From NCBI GenBank assembly GCA_964367585.1, contig CAYIYH010000003.1, forward strand, positions 94,858 to 158,857: DNA of 64,000 nucleotides, given 5' to 3'. The position numbers were made by a program, and so were the translations under genes. This stretch comes from CAYJGJ01 sp964367585 (GTDB lineage Bacteria > Bacillota > Clostridia > Peptostreptococcales > Anaerovoracaceae). Below the pieces are notes generated by a model. The model was not told the origin of the DNA. It worked only from the letters and a program-made list of their open reading frames with translations, and searched no databases. This document shows positions 45,431 to 54,911 of the stretch, piece by piece (positions within the stretch are counted from its first letter, which is position 1; each line of letters begins with the position of its first letter).

Positions 45431-46360
45431 TTATTCTTTCGAGAAGACCCTTATTCCATTCGCCTCTACACCAAAGGTAATCGGCAATGCTTCACCTTTT
45501 TCTCCATCCATGTCCGTCGCAAGCTTTTCATCGGTCTCTAAAAGCATGCAATCTACTGTCTTATATATAATATGCTTACTATCCAGATGATTACCCGCAA
45601 GAACTCTAAAGAAGATATTTGGTAGTTCAATTATAGGCATTTTTTTAAAAATAATTACATCTAGCAACCCATCGTTTATTTGCGATTTCACCGATAAATT
45701 TCTAAAACCTCCTGCGGACTGTCCATTCATTACTATCATAAAGAAAATATCTTCTTCTATCGTTTCATCTTCAAATGAAATTTTAATCTTTGTCGCCTTT
45801 AAAGTAGGAATTTCAATCATCCCATTGAGATAATAAGCAAGGACACCTATCGTCTCCTTTAATACGGGATCTGTTTTTTGGCTTGCATCTACTACAGGAC
45901 CGAGGGCTGTCACATTTACGAAGTATTTTCCATTAGCAATTCCAACGTCTGCGTACGTAATTCTATCTCCGAGTGCTACGTCTATCATCTCGCTAACAGA
46001 ATTCGATATTCCAAAGTTATATGCAAAATCGTTGGCGGTTCCTATGGGAAAAATTGCAATCGGCAAGTCAATATTGTGTTTTTTCATTCTTGTAACACAG
46101 ATATTGATAGTTCCATCTCCGCCTGCCACTATTATTTGTCTATACTCTTCTTTGTAAGTTTCTTTGTTGATTATCGTGTCAAAAAAGTCGTCGAGTCTGT
46201 CGCCGTTTGCCGCCCTTATAGGGATTATTTGAAGACCATTCTCTTGGAAGCGCTCGATGATATAGTCTAAATTATTCTTAAATGTGCCTTTTCCAGAATA
46301 AGGATTGTAAAACAATATTACTTTATTCGCATTTTTATTGCACTTTAAATGTTCCATCAT
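45431..46360 (-). CDS. YegS/DgkB-type lipid kinase
   Basis: The 309-residue protein has the diacylglycerol kinase catalytic signatures: FYNPYSGKG at the start, VAGGDGTINICV, and FPIGTANDFAYNFGI. It phosphorylates diacylglycerol or a related lipid and so recycles lipids from envelope synthesis. It is 17 bases after valS. AGGAGAA precedes two possible adjacent ATGs. Confidence 0.9.
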   Translation of the reverse strand: MMEHLKCNKNANKVILFYNPYSGKGTFKNNLDYIIERFQENGLQIIPIRAANGDRLDDFFDTIINKETYKEEYRQIIVAGGDGTINICVTRMKKHNIDLPIAIFPIGTANDFAYNFGISNSVSEMIDVALGDRITYADVGIANGKYFVNVTALGPVVDASQKTDPVLKETIGVLAYYLNGMIEIPTLKATKIKISFEDETIEEDIFFMIVMNGQSAGGFRNLSVKSQINDGLLDVIIFKKMPIIELPNIFFRVLAGNHLDSKHIIYKTVDCMLLETDEKLATDMDGEKGEALPITFGVEANGIRVFSKE

Positions 46361-46377
46361 TTCTCCTAAATATTACA

Positions 46378-49149
46378 CTATGATTTTAGGCTATCCAACT
46401 GTTCCGTAATTTTGAGCAGTAGATTTTCATATTTTGACTGCTTTTCGCGCTCTTCCTCGATTAGTTTAGGCGGGGCTTTTGAGACGAAGCCTTCGTTCGA
46501 AAGTTTTCCCTTGACTCTGGAAATTTCGGATTCACACTTCGATTTCTCTTTTTGTAATCTTTCCATTTCGGCACCGATGTCTACTAAATCGCTTTGAGGC
46601 ACGAATATTTGCACATCATCGATAATAACGCTAATCGAATCTTTGCTCGCTTCTTCCTTCGTATTAATATATTTTACTTCACTGACATTGGCTAGGCGTT
46701 CAATATGTTTTTGCATTTGGATAATCATCTTCACCTTTTCTTCTGATGCCAATGTTTCTATTTTTATTTTTTTCGACGGCTCCGCACCAACCTCTGCTCT
46801 AATGTTTCTTATCGCCTTAATTACGCTTTTGGCTTCCTCTATCAGCAACATCTCTCTTTCGAAAACATTTTGTTCGGAATAGAAAGGCCAGTTGGCTTTT
46901 ATTAGGTAATCGCATTGTCTATTATTTTTTTGCGCTACTTGATTTGTTCCGTCTTCTATTTCATCTATAGCACCATTCGGGTTCGCGTTTGGCAAGTAAC
47001 TCCATATTTCCTCAGTGATAAAAGGCATAAACGGATGTAACATAGTCAAGATGTCTTTTAACACTGTCAGGAGAACATATCTAACTGTTGCCTTATCTTC
47101 CTCATCGTCCGACCAGAGCCTTGTCTTTACTAACTCTATATACCAATCGCAATATTCATCTCTTATCAACTCATAGATTCGTTGTCCAGCTAGTGAGATT
47201 TCAAATTTGTCGAGGGATTCCGTGATATATTTCGTACTCTCATTTACAGTTGATATTATCCACTTATCCTCGTCTTTGAGTGAGTTATCATTTCCGCGCG
47301 ATTGTTCGATATCTGAGCGTACTTGCGCGTTTGTAATCGGTAGCAAATTACCGTCTTCGTCTTGCAAGTTCATTATTACAAATCTAGAAGCATTCCATAA
47401 TTTGTTTGCAAAGTTACGCGAACTTTCAATCTTATCTTTCGAGTAGCGAGTATCTCCTCCGGCACTTATTCCTGTCATAAGCATGAATCTTAAGGCATCT
47501 GCTCCATATTCGTCAATAACATCTAGTGGGTCTATTCCATTCCCAAGTGATTTACTCATCTTACGGCCTTCGGCATCTCGGACTAGCCCATGGACGAACA
47601 CGTGTTCAAAAGGAATTTGCCCCATCACCTCGCAAGATGAAAATACCATGCGGATAACCCAGAAAAAGATTATATCGTATCCTGTTACCAAAACATTGGT
47701 AGGGAAAAAGTATTCAAGTTCTGGAGTTTTTTCGGGCCAGCCTAAAGTAGAAAACGGCCACAACGCAGAGGAGAACCATGTGTCTAATACATCTTCATCT
47801 TGAATTACATTACTACTTCCGCATTTGCTGCATTTTTTTACCTCTTCGGAATCGACTGTAATATGCTTACAATCCACGCAATGCCAAGCGGGGATTCGGT
47901 GTCCCCACCATAGTTGACGAGAAATACACCAATCTCTTATTTCATGCAACCAATTTAGATATACTTTTTTGAATCTTGATGGAACCAATTTGAGTTCTTC
48001 TTTTTCGGCAGCTTCTATTGCGGGGATTGCCAACTCTTTCATAGCAACAAACCACTGCTCCGATAGTGTCGGCTCTATTACGGTGTTACATCTATAGCAC
48101 TCACCTATCGGAATTATTTTTTCTTCCGTCTTTACGAGCAATCCGCTTACATCCATGTCACCAACGAATGCTTTTCGGCACTCGTATCTATCCATTCCCT
48201 CGTATTTACCTGCATTTTCATTCATAGTTGCATCATTATTCATGCAAACAATAGAAGGTAATGCTGCTCTCTGTCCTACCTCAAAATCGTTAGGGTCGTG
48301 GGCAGGAGTTATCTTTACGGCCCCAGTTCCTTTTTCAGGATCTGGATATATGTCTGCAATGATAGGAATTGTTCTGTCTGTTAAAGGAACTCTTACCATT
48401 TTGCCGACAAGTTGAGTGTATCGCTTGTCGTCAGGATGGACGGCGACTGCGACATCTGCAAATATCGTCTCGGGACGGCTTGTCGCAACTACTATTTCTT
48501 CACCTTCGCTACCAGAATTTTCATCAACGACAACATATTTTACGTACCAGTATTTACTGTTTCTATCTTCATGCTCCACTTCCGCATCAGACAAAGATGT
48601 TCCGCAGGTAGGACACCAATTAACTAATCTATTGCCTCTGTATATATAGCCTTTTTCGTACAAGCTTACGAAAAAGTGTGTGACTGCCTTGCTGCACCCT
48701 TCGTCCATAGTGAAACGCTCTTTTGACCAGTCACATGAGTTCCCTAGCTTCCTAAATTGCTGCGTTATAATACTCCCGTATTCTTCTTTCCATTCCCAGG
48801 CCTTTTCGAGAAACCCTTCTCGTCCTAAATCTTCTTTTTCTATCCCTGATTCTCGCAGCTTATTTACGACTTTTACTTCTGTAGCTATGCTCGCATGGTC
48901 GCTGCCTGGCAACCACAAAGCATTAAATCCTTGCAGCCTCTTCCACCTGATAAGTACGTCTTGAAGTGTATGGTCGAGAGCATGTCCCATGTGAAGTTGG
49001 CCTGTTATGTTTGGCGGTGGCATTACAATAGTGTACGGCACCATATTCTTATCGACATTCGATTCGAACATTCCTCCCTTATCCCACATTTCGTATATTC
49101 TATTTTCAAACGATTTTGGGTCGTATGTAGTTGACAGATTTTTATTCAT
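46378..49149 (-). CDS. valS: Valyl-tRNA synthetase
   Basis: This class I synthetase of about 920 residues has the HIGH motif as HMGH in PPPNITGQLHMGHALDHTLQD, the editing domain with TSRPETIFADVAVAVHP, and KMSKS in GRKMSKSLGNGIDP. A C-terminal coiled coil (MERLQKEKSKCESEISRVKGKLSNEGF) is the tRNA-binding arm. The frame opens at 49170, but GGAG stands about 10 bases ahead of the eighth codon, an ATG at 49147-49149, so that start is preferred. No T-box leader was seen; pgsA lies upstream on the same strand. Confidence 0.97.
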   Translation of the reverse strand: MNKNLSTTYDPKSFENRIYEMWDKGGMFESNVDKNMVPYTIVMPPPNITGQLHMGHALDHTLQDVLIRWKRLQGFNALWLPGSDHASIATEVKVVNKLRESGIEKEDLGREGFLEKAWEWKEEYGSIITQQFRKLGNSCDWSKERFTMDEGCSKAVTHFFVSLYEKGYIYRGNRLVNWCPTCGTSLSDAEVEHEDRNSKYWYVKYVVVDENSGSEGEEIVVATSRPETIFADVAVAVHPDDKRYTQLVGKMVRVPLTDRTIPIIADIYPDPEKGTGAVKITPAHDPNDFEVGQRAALPSIVCMNNDATMNENAGKYEGMDRYECRKAFVGDMDVSGLLVKTEEKIIPIGECYRCNTVIEPTLSEQWFVAMKELAIPAIEAAEKEELKLVPSRFKKVYLNWLHEIRDWCISRQLWWGHRIPAWHCVDCKHITVDSEEVKKCSKCGSSNVIQDEDVLDTWFSSALWPFSTLGWPEKTPELEYFFPTNVLVTGYDIIFFWVIRMVFSSCEVMGQIPFEHVFVHGLVRDAEGRKMSKSLGNGIDPLDVIDEYGADALRFMLMTGISAGGDTRYSKDKIESSRNFANKLWNASRFVIMNLQDEDGNLLPITNAQVRSDIEQSRGNDNSLKDEDKWIISTVNESTKYITESLDKFEISLAGQRIYELIRDEYCDWYIELVKTRLWSDDEEDKATVRYVLLTVLKDILTMLHPFMPFITEEIWSYLPNANPNGAIDEIEDGTNQVAQKNNRQCDYLIKANWPFYSEQNVFEREMLLIEEAKSVIKAIRNIRAEVGAEPSKKIKIETLASEEKVKMIIQMQKHIERLANVSEVKYINTKEEASKDSISVIIDDVQIFVPQSDLVDIGAEMERLQKEKSKCESEISRVKGKLSNEGFVSKAPPKLIEEEREKQSKYENLLLKITEQLDSLKS

Positions 49150-49285
49150 TTGTTCATTTCTCCGATTCATTATTTGTTAAATAAAGCAATAACACATTAT
49201 CCGAATTTTCACTATCAATGCTACTATATTCGAGATGCGCTATCGCTTTCGTTTTACTTCTAATTCGTATTTGTACAATCTCAGA

Positions 49286-49846
49286 TTACTCTTTTTTGTT
49301 GTTTTTTGTGCTAAAAACCTCTTTGTTTTGCAGCACATATTCAATCCCCGAGTATACCGTCATTACTAATGATGCCCACAAAAATATTTCGCCCGTCATA
49401 TTCACAATATCCGAGACATCAGATATTTCAGATGTTATCGGACGCAATAGGAGGAGTGGAACTGCTATCATTTGCAATATGGTTTTAATTTTACCACTTG
49501 TACCTGCGGCTATTACTATGCCTGCTGAGGCAGCAACTGTTCTCATTCCACTTACAACAAACTCTCTTGTCAATATCACTATCAACATCCAAGCGGGGAC
49601 GGTAAAATCTTCTACCATGAGGCAAAATGCCGCATATACCAAGATTTTATCAGCCAATGGATCCATTATTTTACCAAAATTGGAAACAAGATTATATTTC
49701 CTCGCAATATATCCATCAAGCCAATCTGTTGCAGATGCGACGACGAATACTACAAACGCCAAAAGGAACTCGTCATACATATATAGCAGGACAAAAATTG
49801 GAGCAGCCACTACTCTTGCTATTGTAAGTTTATTAGGTAAATTCAT
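49286..49846 (-). CDS. pgsA: CDP-diacylglycerol--glycerol-3-phosphate 3-phosphatidyltransferase
   Basis: The 186-residue membrane enzyme starts MNLPNKLTIARVVAAPIFV and has the CDP-alcohol phosphotransferase signature in DWLDGYIARKYNLVSNFGKIMDPLADK (D-G-x2-A-R-x8-G-x3-D-x3-D). It makes phosphatidylglycerolphosphate. The open frame starts at 49927, but the family N-terminus and an AGGGGA sequence point to the ATG at 49844-49846. It leads a run of genes with valS and a lipid kinase. Confidence 0.94.
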   Translation of the reverse strand: MNLPNKLTIARVVAAPIFVLLYMYDEFLLAFVVFVVASATDWLDGYIARKYNLVSNFGKIMDPLADKILVYAAFCLMVEDFTVPAWMLIVILTREFVVSGMRTVAASAGIVIAAGTSGKIKTILQMIAVPLLLLRPITSEISDVSDIVNMTGEIFLWASLVMTVYSGIEYVLQNKEVFSTKNNKKE

Positions 49847-50043
49847 TATTACTTGCTTCCCCTCTAAAGATATTATTTTGCTTTTATTATACAACACAAG
49901 TATAGCAAACTTCTTCGCCTTAATCAATAGTCAAATTGGCTGAGAAACACAATTGTTTTTTGTAAATTATCAAAGAAAATTACATAATGGAATTTGTTGT
50001 TGCATTTATCCTAAGAACTTACGCTTTCTTTATTTACGAGTCA

Positions 50044-51939
50044 CTAAGATATCTTTTTGTCATATAACCTGGCAGCATTCAAGACTACTAATACCGATCC
50101 TGCATTATGTACTAATGCACCAGTTGCGGGATTCAATAGTCCCATCACCGATAATATAATTGCCGCAAAGTTAATCACCATAGACATAGTTATATTAAAT
50201 TTTATCGAAAAAATTGTCGCATTCGATAACTTCTTGATATAAGAGATTTTTGTTATTTCGTCTCCCATGATAGCAATATCTGCCGCATCTATTGCAATAT
50301 CGCTTCCCATCGTTCCCATTGCGATCCCCACATTTGCGGTTTTGAGTGCTGGCGCATCGTTTACACCGTCTCCAACCATACAAACACTGTCGCCATCCTC
50401 CATGAAAGCTTTTATTGCCAAGACTTTTCCCTCAGGAAGCAACGAGGATTTTACATTTGAAATTCCAACCTCTTTTGCGATATAATTAGCACTCTTGTGA
50501 TTATCTCCTGTGAGTAAGACAGCATTGTATATGCCCGCTTCTTTAAGAGAAGCAATAGCTCTTTTAGATGTTTCTTTTATTTCGTCAGAAAGCCCTATCA
50601 CACCAATTACTCGCTCACTTGTCGCCGCAATTATTACCGCCTTCCCCTCTTCCCTCAAGTCTGATATGATTCTTGCGATTTCGTCCGAAATATGTAGTCC
50701 AACACTTTCTTCAATAAGCTTTTCGTTACCACAGTAAATCAAGTCTTTTTCTATTTTTGCGCTTACACCTTTGCCCACAGACATTTTAAAGTCTGAAACT
50801 TGAAAAATTGCATTGCCACTATTTTTCGCAAAATTAGTAAAAGCTTTGCCGATTGGGTGCTCCGAGTGGGTTTCGACCGATGCGACTAATGATATTAGTT
50901 CTTTTTCGTCGTAATTGACGGAGTTGATATCGCTTACCACAAGCTTTCCATGCGTGATCGTTCCAGTCTTGTCAAAACAAACAGTGTTAACAGCCCCCAT
51001 TCTCTCCAGCGCTTCCCCCGACTTGATGAGTACACCATTTTTTGTTGCCTGCCCAATAGCAGCCATTATCGATGTAGGGGTAGCCAATGCCAACGCACAA
51101 GGACAAAATACAACTAATATTGTCACTGCACGAATGAGGGCATCGTCCGGCCTATCTAATACGAATGAAAAAATAATGTATGTTACTATCGAAATAATGC
51201 ACGCAGTTGGCACTAGATATCCGGCCCACCTATCTACAATTTTTTGTGTTGGTGCTTTTTGATCTTCCGCATCTTCCACAAGCTTAATCATCTTTTGGAG
51301 TGAGGAATTCACAAAAGATTTTGTCACACATACATCTACAGAGCCGAAACGGTTTATTGTACCCGCGTAAATTTCGTCGCCTATCGACTTATCAACCGGA
51401 AGACTCTCACCCGTCATAATGCTTTGATCAACTGTCGTGTTCCCCGATATTATCGTACCATCTGAAGGAAAACTCTCTCCCGGAAGTACCCTGATCGTAT
51501 CACCTACTTTAATATTCATAGAATCTACATAGATTTCCCCGTTTTCTGTAATTACCCTACCTTGTGAAGGGACGAGGTTTAATAACATCTCTATTCCCTT
51601 TTTAGCCTTCTCGACAGTTCTATCCTCAAGAACTTCGCCAATTGCCATGATGAAAGCGACTTCTCCCGCTGCAAAAATATCGTCTATATAAACAGCCGCA
51701 ATCATCGCAATCGTAATTAATAAAGGCGAAGTGATCCGCTTATCTAGTGTATTAACAACTGCGGAATACGCAAGAGGAATCCCGGAAATAATCAGAGAAG
51801 CCCACGCAGGATTTACAGCAAACTCAAATGAAATACCTACCAGCGGAAGAATGTACTCCACAATAAAACTTACAAACAAGAATATTCCCGAAATCCATAA
51901 CATCGGGGGGGAATTTAGTTTTTCAATACGTTGTTGCAT
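50044..51939 (-). CDS. copA: P1B-type heavy-metal ATPase, probably copper exporter
   Basis: The 631-residue pump has the CPC motif in VVFCPCALALATPTS, phosphorylation site DKTGTITHGK, the P1B-specific HP in HSEHPIGKAF, TGDNHKSANYIA and GDGVNDAPAL. It has no N-terminal CxxC metal-binding domain and starts only about ten residues before the first membrane helix. The CPC motif allows Cu, Ag, Cd, Zn or Pb. The adjacent CsoR-type repressor with a copper ligand set favours copper. AGGAG precedes the ATG. Confidence 0.9.
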   Translation of the reverse strand: MQQRIEKLNSPPMLWISGIFLFVSFIVEYILPLVGISFEFAVNPAWASLIISGIPLAYSAVVNTLDKRITSPLLITIAMIAAVYIDDIFAAGEVAFIMAIGEVLEDRTVEKAKKGIEMLLNLVPSQGRVITENGEIYVDSMNIKVGDTIRVLPGESFPSDGTIISGNTTVDQSIMTGESLPVDKSIGDEIYAGTINRFGSVDVCVTKSFVNSSLQKMIKLVEDAEDQKAPTQKIVDRWAGYLVPTACIISIVTYIIFSFVLDRPDDALIRAVTILVVFCPCALALATPTSIMAAIGQATKNGVLIKSGEALERMGAVNTVCFDKTGTITHGKLVVSDINSVNYDEKELISLVASVETHSEHPIGKAFTNFAKNSGNAIFQVSDFKMSVGKGVSAKIEKDLIYCGNEKLIEESVGLHISDEIARIISDLREEGKAVIIAATSERVIGVIGLSDEIKETSKRAIASLKEAGIYNAVLLTGDNHKSANYIAKEVGISNVKSSLLPEGKVLAIKAFMEDGDSVCMVGDGVNDAPALKTANVGIAMGTMGSDIAIDAADIAIMGDEITKISYIKKLSNATIFSIKFNITMSMVINFAAIILSVMGLLNPATGALVHNAGSVLVVLNAARLYDKKIS

Positions 51940-52047
51940 TTTTTTACTCCTTTTGCTTATTTTTCAGTTGCCACAAAAAAAAGACTATAGTATTTTTTCA
52001 TTTCGCTACTTATGTTGTTACTTTTATATAAATTCCCTAAGATTATC

Positions 52048-52323
52048 CTAGATTATCTTAGAAAATTGATTGAGTGCGGATATGAGTTTTTCAATGGTCT
52101 CTTCTTCTTTGCCACTATTAATTCCATCGATTACACAGTGATTCATATGACCTTCCAGAATGATTTGTCCAGTTTTATGTAACGCAGATTTTATTGCACC
52201 TATTTGTATTAAAATCGACTCACACGGTTTATCTTCATCCACCATTTTTTGCACACCTCTCACTTGCCCCTCTATTTTCTTAAGACGCATAGTAATTGCA
52301 TCGACATCCATACATTGTTTCAT
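52048..52323 (-). CDS. csoR: CsoR-family copper-sensing repressor
   Basis: The protein of about 91 residues is an all-helical CsoR/RcnR member with Cys34, His59 and Cys63 (DKPCES; EGHMNHC). The spacing Cys-x24-His-x3-Cys equals that of the copper ligands of CsoR. Copper binding releases the repressor from DNA. The open frame begins at 52338, but AGGA lies 8 bases before the ATG at 52321-52323. It precedes the P-type ATPase by 108 bases, and a CsoR-like operator overlaps the promoter. Confidence 0.92.
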   Translation of the reverse strand: MKQCMDVDAITMRLKKIEGQVRGVQKMVDEDKPCESILIQIGAIKSALHKTGQIILEGHMNHCVIDGINSGKEEETIEKLISALNQFSKII

Positions 52324-52351
52324 ATTTAAATTCCTCATTTTTAGCCCAGCA

Positions 52352-52388
52352 AATATACCGTATACCCATATGGGGTATACGGTATATT
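52352..52388. promoter_or_regulatory. CsoR operator
   Basis: Perfect 16-base arms (AATATACCGTATACCC and its complement) flank a 5-base centre. The core TACCC-ATATG-GGGTA has the shape of known CsoR sites (TACCC...GGGTA). It covers the end of the -10 box and the likely transcription start of csoR. Confidence 0.88.
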
Positions 52389-52436
52389 ATAAAAAAAGAT
52401 GCTCTTGTTGTCAAGCATCTTTTTTTATAATATACC
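52381..52436. repeat. Perfect 23-bp inverted repeat enclosing the csoR promoter
   Basis: Arms at 52381-52403 and 52414-52436 are exact complements around a 10-base loop, and contain A7 and T7 runs. The -35 box of the csoR promoter is in the loop and arm border and the -10 box is in one arm. As RNA it would be a bidirectional terminator-like hairpin. Confidence 0.85.
52386..52414 (-). promoter_or_regulatory. Consensus promoter of csoR-copA
   Basis: TTGACA (52409-52414), 17-base spacer, TATAAT (52386-52391): full consensus at all positions. It is inherently strong and overlapped by the CsoR operator, so expression should depend on repressor release by copper. Confidence 0.9.
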
Positions 52437-52484
52437 CATACATCCTTTCCCTCTATGTTTTTATATTAGCTTTGCTAATTTATA

Positions 52485-52512
52485 TTGCAATTTAAGCTTT
52501 TTGCGATATAAT
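52485..52512 (+). promoter_or_regulatory. Promoter of the aldo/keto reductase gene
   Basis: TTGCAA (52485-52490) and TATAAT (52507-52512) are 16 bases apart. The start codon follows at 52568. Confidence 0.6.
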
Positions 52513-52567
52513 TATATTCATACAATAACATATTAGTCATATTATTTCGATGTGTAAAGGGGAAGAC

Positions 52568-53785
52568 ATGTTATATAGAAATATAGTCAAAAATGGTCCG
52601 ACTGTTTCACTTCTAGGATACGGATGCATGAGATTTAAAACCAAGGGAAATGCTATAGACAAAGAATTAGCTTTTTCCCAAATGAAGCTCGCTTTTGATA
52701 ATGGTGTTAACTATTTCGATACTGCGTATCCTTACCATGCTGGGAAAAGCGAAGTAGTTCTCGGAGAATTTGTAAAAAAGTATGATATTAGAAGCAAAGT
52801 TTATATTGCTGATAAGCTTCCCATCTTTTTGATTAATAAAAAAAGCCAAATTGAGAAATTTTTTAATACGCAACTTGATCGTCTAAATACAGATTACGTT
52901 GACTTTTATTTAATGCACTCATTAATGAGTATACAAGATTGGGAAAAACTTAAAGATCTTGATATAATTGATTTTATAAATGGAAAAAAGAATTCAGGGA
53001 AAATAAAACATATTGGCTTTTCTTTCCATGGACGTCCCGAGGACTTTATAAAAATTCTAGAAGATTACCCATGGGATTTTTGTCAAATTCAGTACAACTA
53101 TATTGACGAAAACTACCAGGCTGGAAAATCGGGTCTACTGCGAGCTCAAGAACATGGTATTGGAGTAGTAATAATGGAACCCCTTCGCGGAGGGGCTCTT
53201 GCCAATCAGGCTCCTAACAAAGTTAGAGAAATATTTGATGATTATCCTGAAAAAAGAACCCCTGCATATTGGGGGCTTAGATTTGTCATGAATCAAAAGG
53301 GGGTATCCACTGTCTTAAGCGGAATGAATGATGACGAAAATATAAAAGAAAATATTCGCGTAGCAAGCGAAACGACCGAAAATAGCATGAGTAACGTAGA
53401 ATTCAATGTTATTGAAGCTGCAAAAAAAGTATATGATGAATTAATGAAAGTCCCTTGCACTGGGTGTAATTACTGCGCACCATGTCCTTTTGGGGTAGAT
53501 ATTCCTCAAATATTTTCTGATTATAACAGTAAATATTTTTTTAAAGGAGGAATAAGCGCTCTCCAGTATATGGGAAGACATGTCGGAGTAATGGGGGAAA
53601 AAAGCGGAGCGAACTTATGCACCAATTGCGGCAAGTGCAAAAAACACTGTCCACAAAACATTGATATCCCCATAGTGCTAAAAGAAGCACATAAAGAGCT
53701 AGACAATGTATTATTGCGAGCAGCCATGTCAGTTGCGAAAATATTTTTGCAAAAAAAAATCATAATTAACAAGTCAGTATTCTGA
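52568..53785 (+). CDS. Aldo/keto reductase with C-terminal ferredoxin domain
   Basis: The protein of 405 residues has an AKR barrel (VSLLGYGCMRFKT, NGVNYFDTAYPYHAGKSEVVLGEFV with Asp and Tyr of the active site, YVDFYLMHSL, IKHIGFSFHG) followed by 4Fe-4S motifs CTGCNYCAPCPFGVDIP and CTNCGKCKKHCPQNIDIP. This subfamily is common in anaerobes and may pass electrons between the clusters and a carbonyl substrate. The open frame starts at 52550, but AGGGGAAG precedes the ATG at 52568. Confidence 0.92.
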   Translation: MLYRNIVKNGPTVSLLGYGCMRFKTKGNAIDKELAFSQMKLAFDNGVNYFDTAYPYHAGKSEVVLGEFVKKYDIRSKVYIADKLPIFLINKKSQIEKFFNTQLDRLNTDYVDFYLMHSLMSIQDWEKLKDLDIIDFINGKKNSGKIKHIGFSFHGRPEDFIKILEDYPWDFCQIQYNYIDENYQAGKSGLLRAQEHGIGVVIMEPLRGGALANQAPNKVREIFDDYPEKRTPAYWGLRFVMNQKGVSTVLSGMNDDENIKENIRVASETTENSMSNVEFNVIEAAKKVYDELMKVPCTGCNYCAPCPFGVDIPQIFSDYNSKYFFKGGISALQYMGRHVGVMGEKSGANLCTNCGKCKKHCPQNIDIPIVLKEAHKELDNVLLRAAMSVAKIFLQKKIIINKSVF

Positions 53786-53804
53786 ACTTTGCTTGTTTAT
53801 AGTA

Positions 53805-54858
53805 TTATTTGCTTTCTTTAAACCAATGTTTAGTATTATTCGCGATCTTTACTAATATTAACATTACAGGAACCTCCACGAGTACTCCTACAATTGTTGC
53901 AAGCGCAACCGGACTTTCTGTCCCAAACAAAGCTATCGCAACGGCAACGGAAAGCTCAAAAAAAATTCGATGCACCAATCATACCCGCAGGTGCAGCTAC
54001 ACTATGAGGAAGCTTGAGCGACTTAGATGCGAAATACGATATGAAAAATATTAAAAATGTTTGAATTATCAAAGGAATCGCAATTAATATGATATGTAGT
54101 GGATTCTCCAAAATTACGTGTCCTTGAAATGAAAATATAAGAGTAAGCGTCAGCAACAATCCAATTATTGTTACATTTGAAAATTTGGGTATAAATTTTG
54201 TTTCAAAATACTCGTTACCCTTGCTCTTGGTAACCACACTTCTTGTAATTATTCCCCCCGCAAGCGGAATTACGACAAATATGACTACAGATAGTATTAG
54301 AGTATCCCAAGGCACTTCAACCCCGCTCACCCCTAACAAGAAAGCAACTATCGGTGTAAATGCAATTAAAATTATTAAGTCATTTGTCGCAACTTGAACC
54401 ACCGTATATGCAGGGGTTCCTTTTGTAAGATGACTCCAAACGAAAACCATCGCAGTACAAGGCGCAGCACCTAGTAGAACGGCTCCTGCCAGGTAATCGG
54501 TTGCAAGCTCCGTAGAAATTAATTTTTCAAAAACAACAAAGAAAAACACCCATGCGATACCAAACATCGTAAAAGGTTTAATCAACCAATTTGTCACCCA
54601 AGTAACGAAAAGTCCCTTAGGATTCTTCCCGACGTTTTTGACACTTTGAAAATCGACTTTCATCATCATAGGGTAAATCATGAGCCATATTAATATTGCA
54701 ATAGGTATACTAACGTTAGCATATTCAAATCTTCCCATGAATGCAGGGAACTGGGGAATAAATTTTCCAATTAAAACGCCTATTACCATGCATGCTATTA
54801 CCCATACTGTTAAATATCTTTCGAAAAAACTTATTCCATCAGCTTTTTGCTTACTCAT
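53805..54858 (-). pseudogene. acr3: ACR3-type arsenite efflux gene with frameshift in a T8 tract
   Basis: The first frame encodes an ACR3 permease (FERYLTVWVIACMVIGVLIGKFIPQFP; LGAAPCTAMVFVWSHLTKG with the essential Cys; AAPAGMIGASNFF) and stops at TGA 53956-53958. Removing one T from the eight-T run (53958-53965 as A on the plus strand) restores the normal C-terminus ELSVAVAIALFGTESPVALA and runs on to a TAA at 53805-53807, giving about 350 residues, the usual size. So the gene carries a +1 frameshift that removes the last helices. GGAGGTG precedes the ATG at 54856-54858. It follows ccdA in a redox/arsenic operon. Slippage could restore some full-length protein. Confidence 0.85.
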
Positions 54859-54911
54859 AAACACCTCCATATACACTACTTTGACACATATTCTATATTA
54901 GTGACACTAAT

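Noticed and set aside
49218..49943. A 241-codon open frame on the plus strand
   Set aside because: It is antisense to pgsA along its whole length. pgsA has a full catalytic signature, while the plus-strand product has no recognisable motif and no ribosome site.
53809..54054. An 81-codon plus-strand frame next to the reductase gene
   Set aside because: It is the antisense of the displaced C-terminal part of ACR3; the minus strand encodes the expected ACR3 helices.
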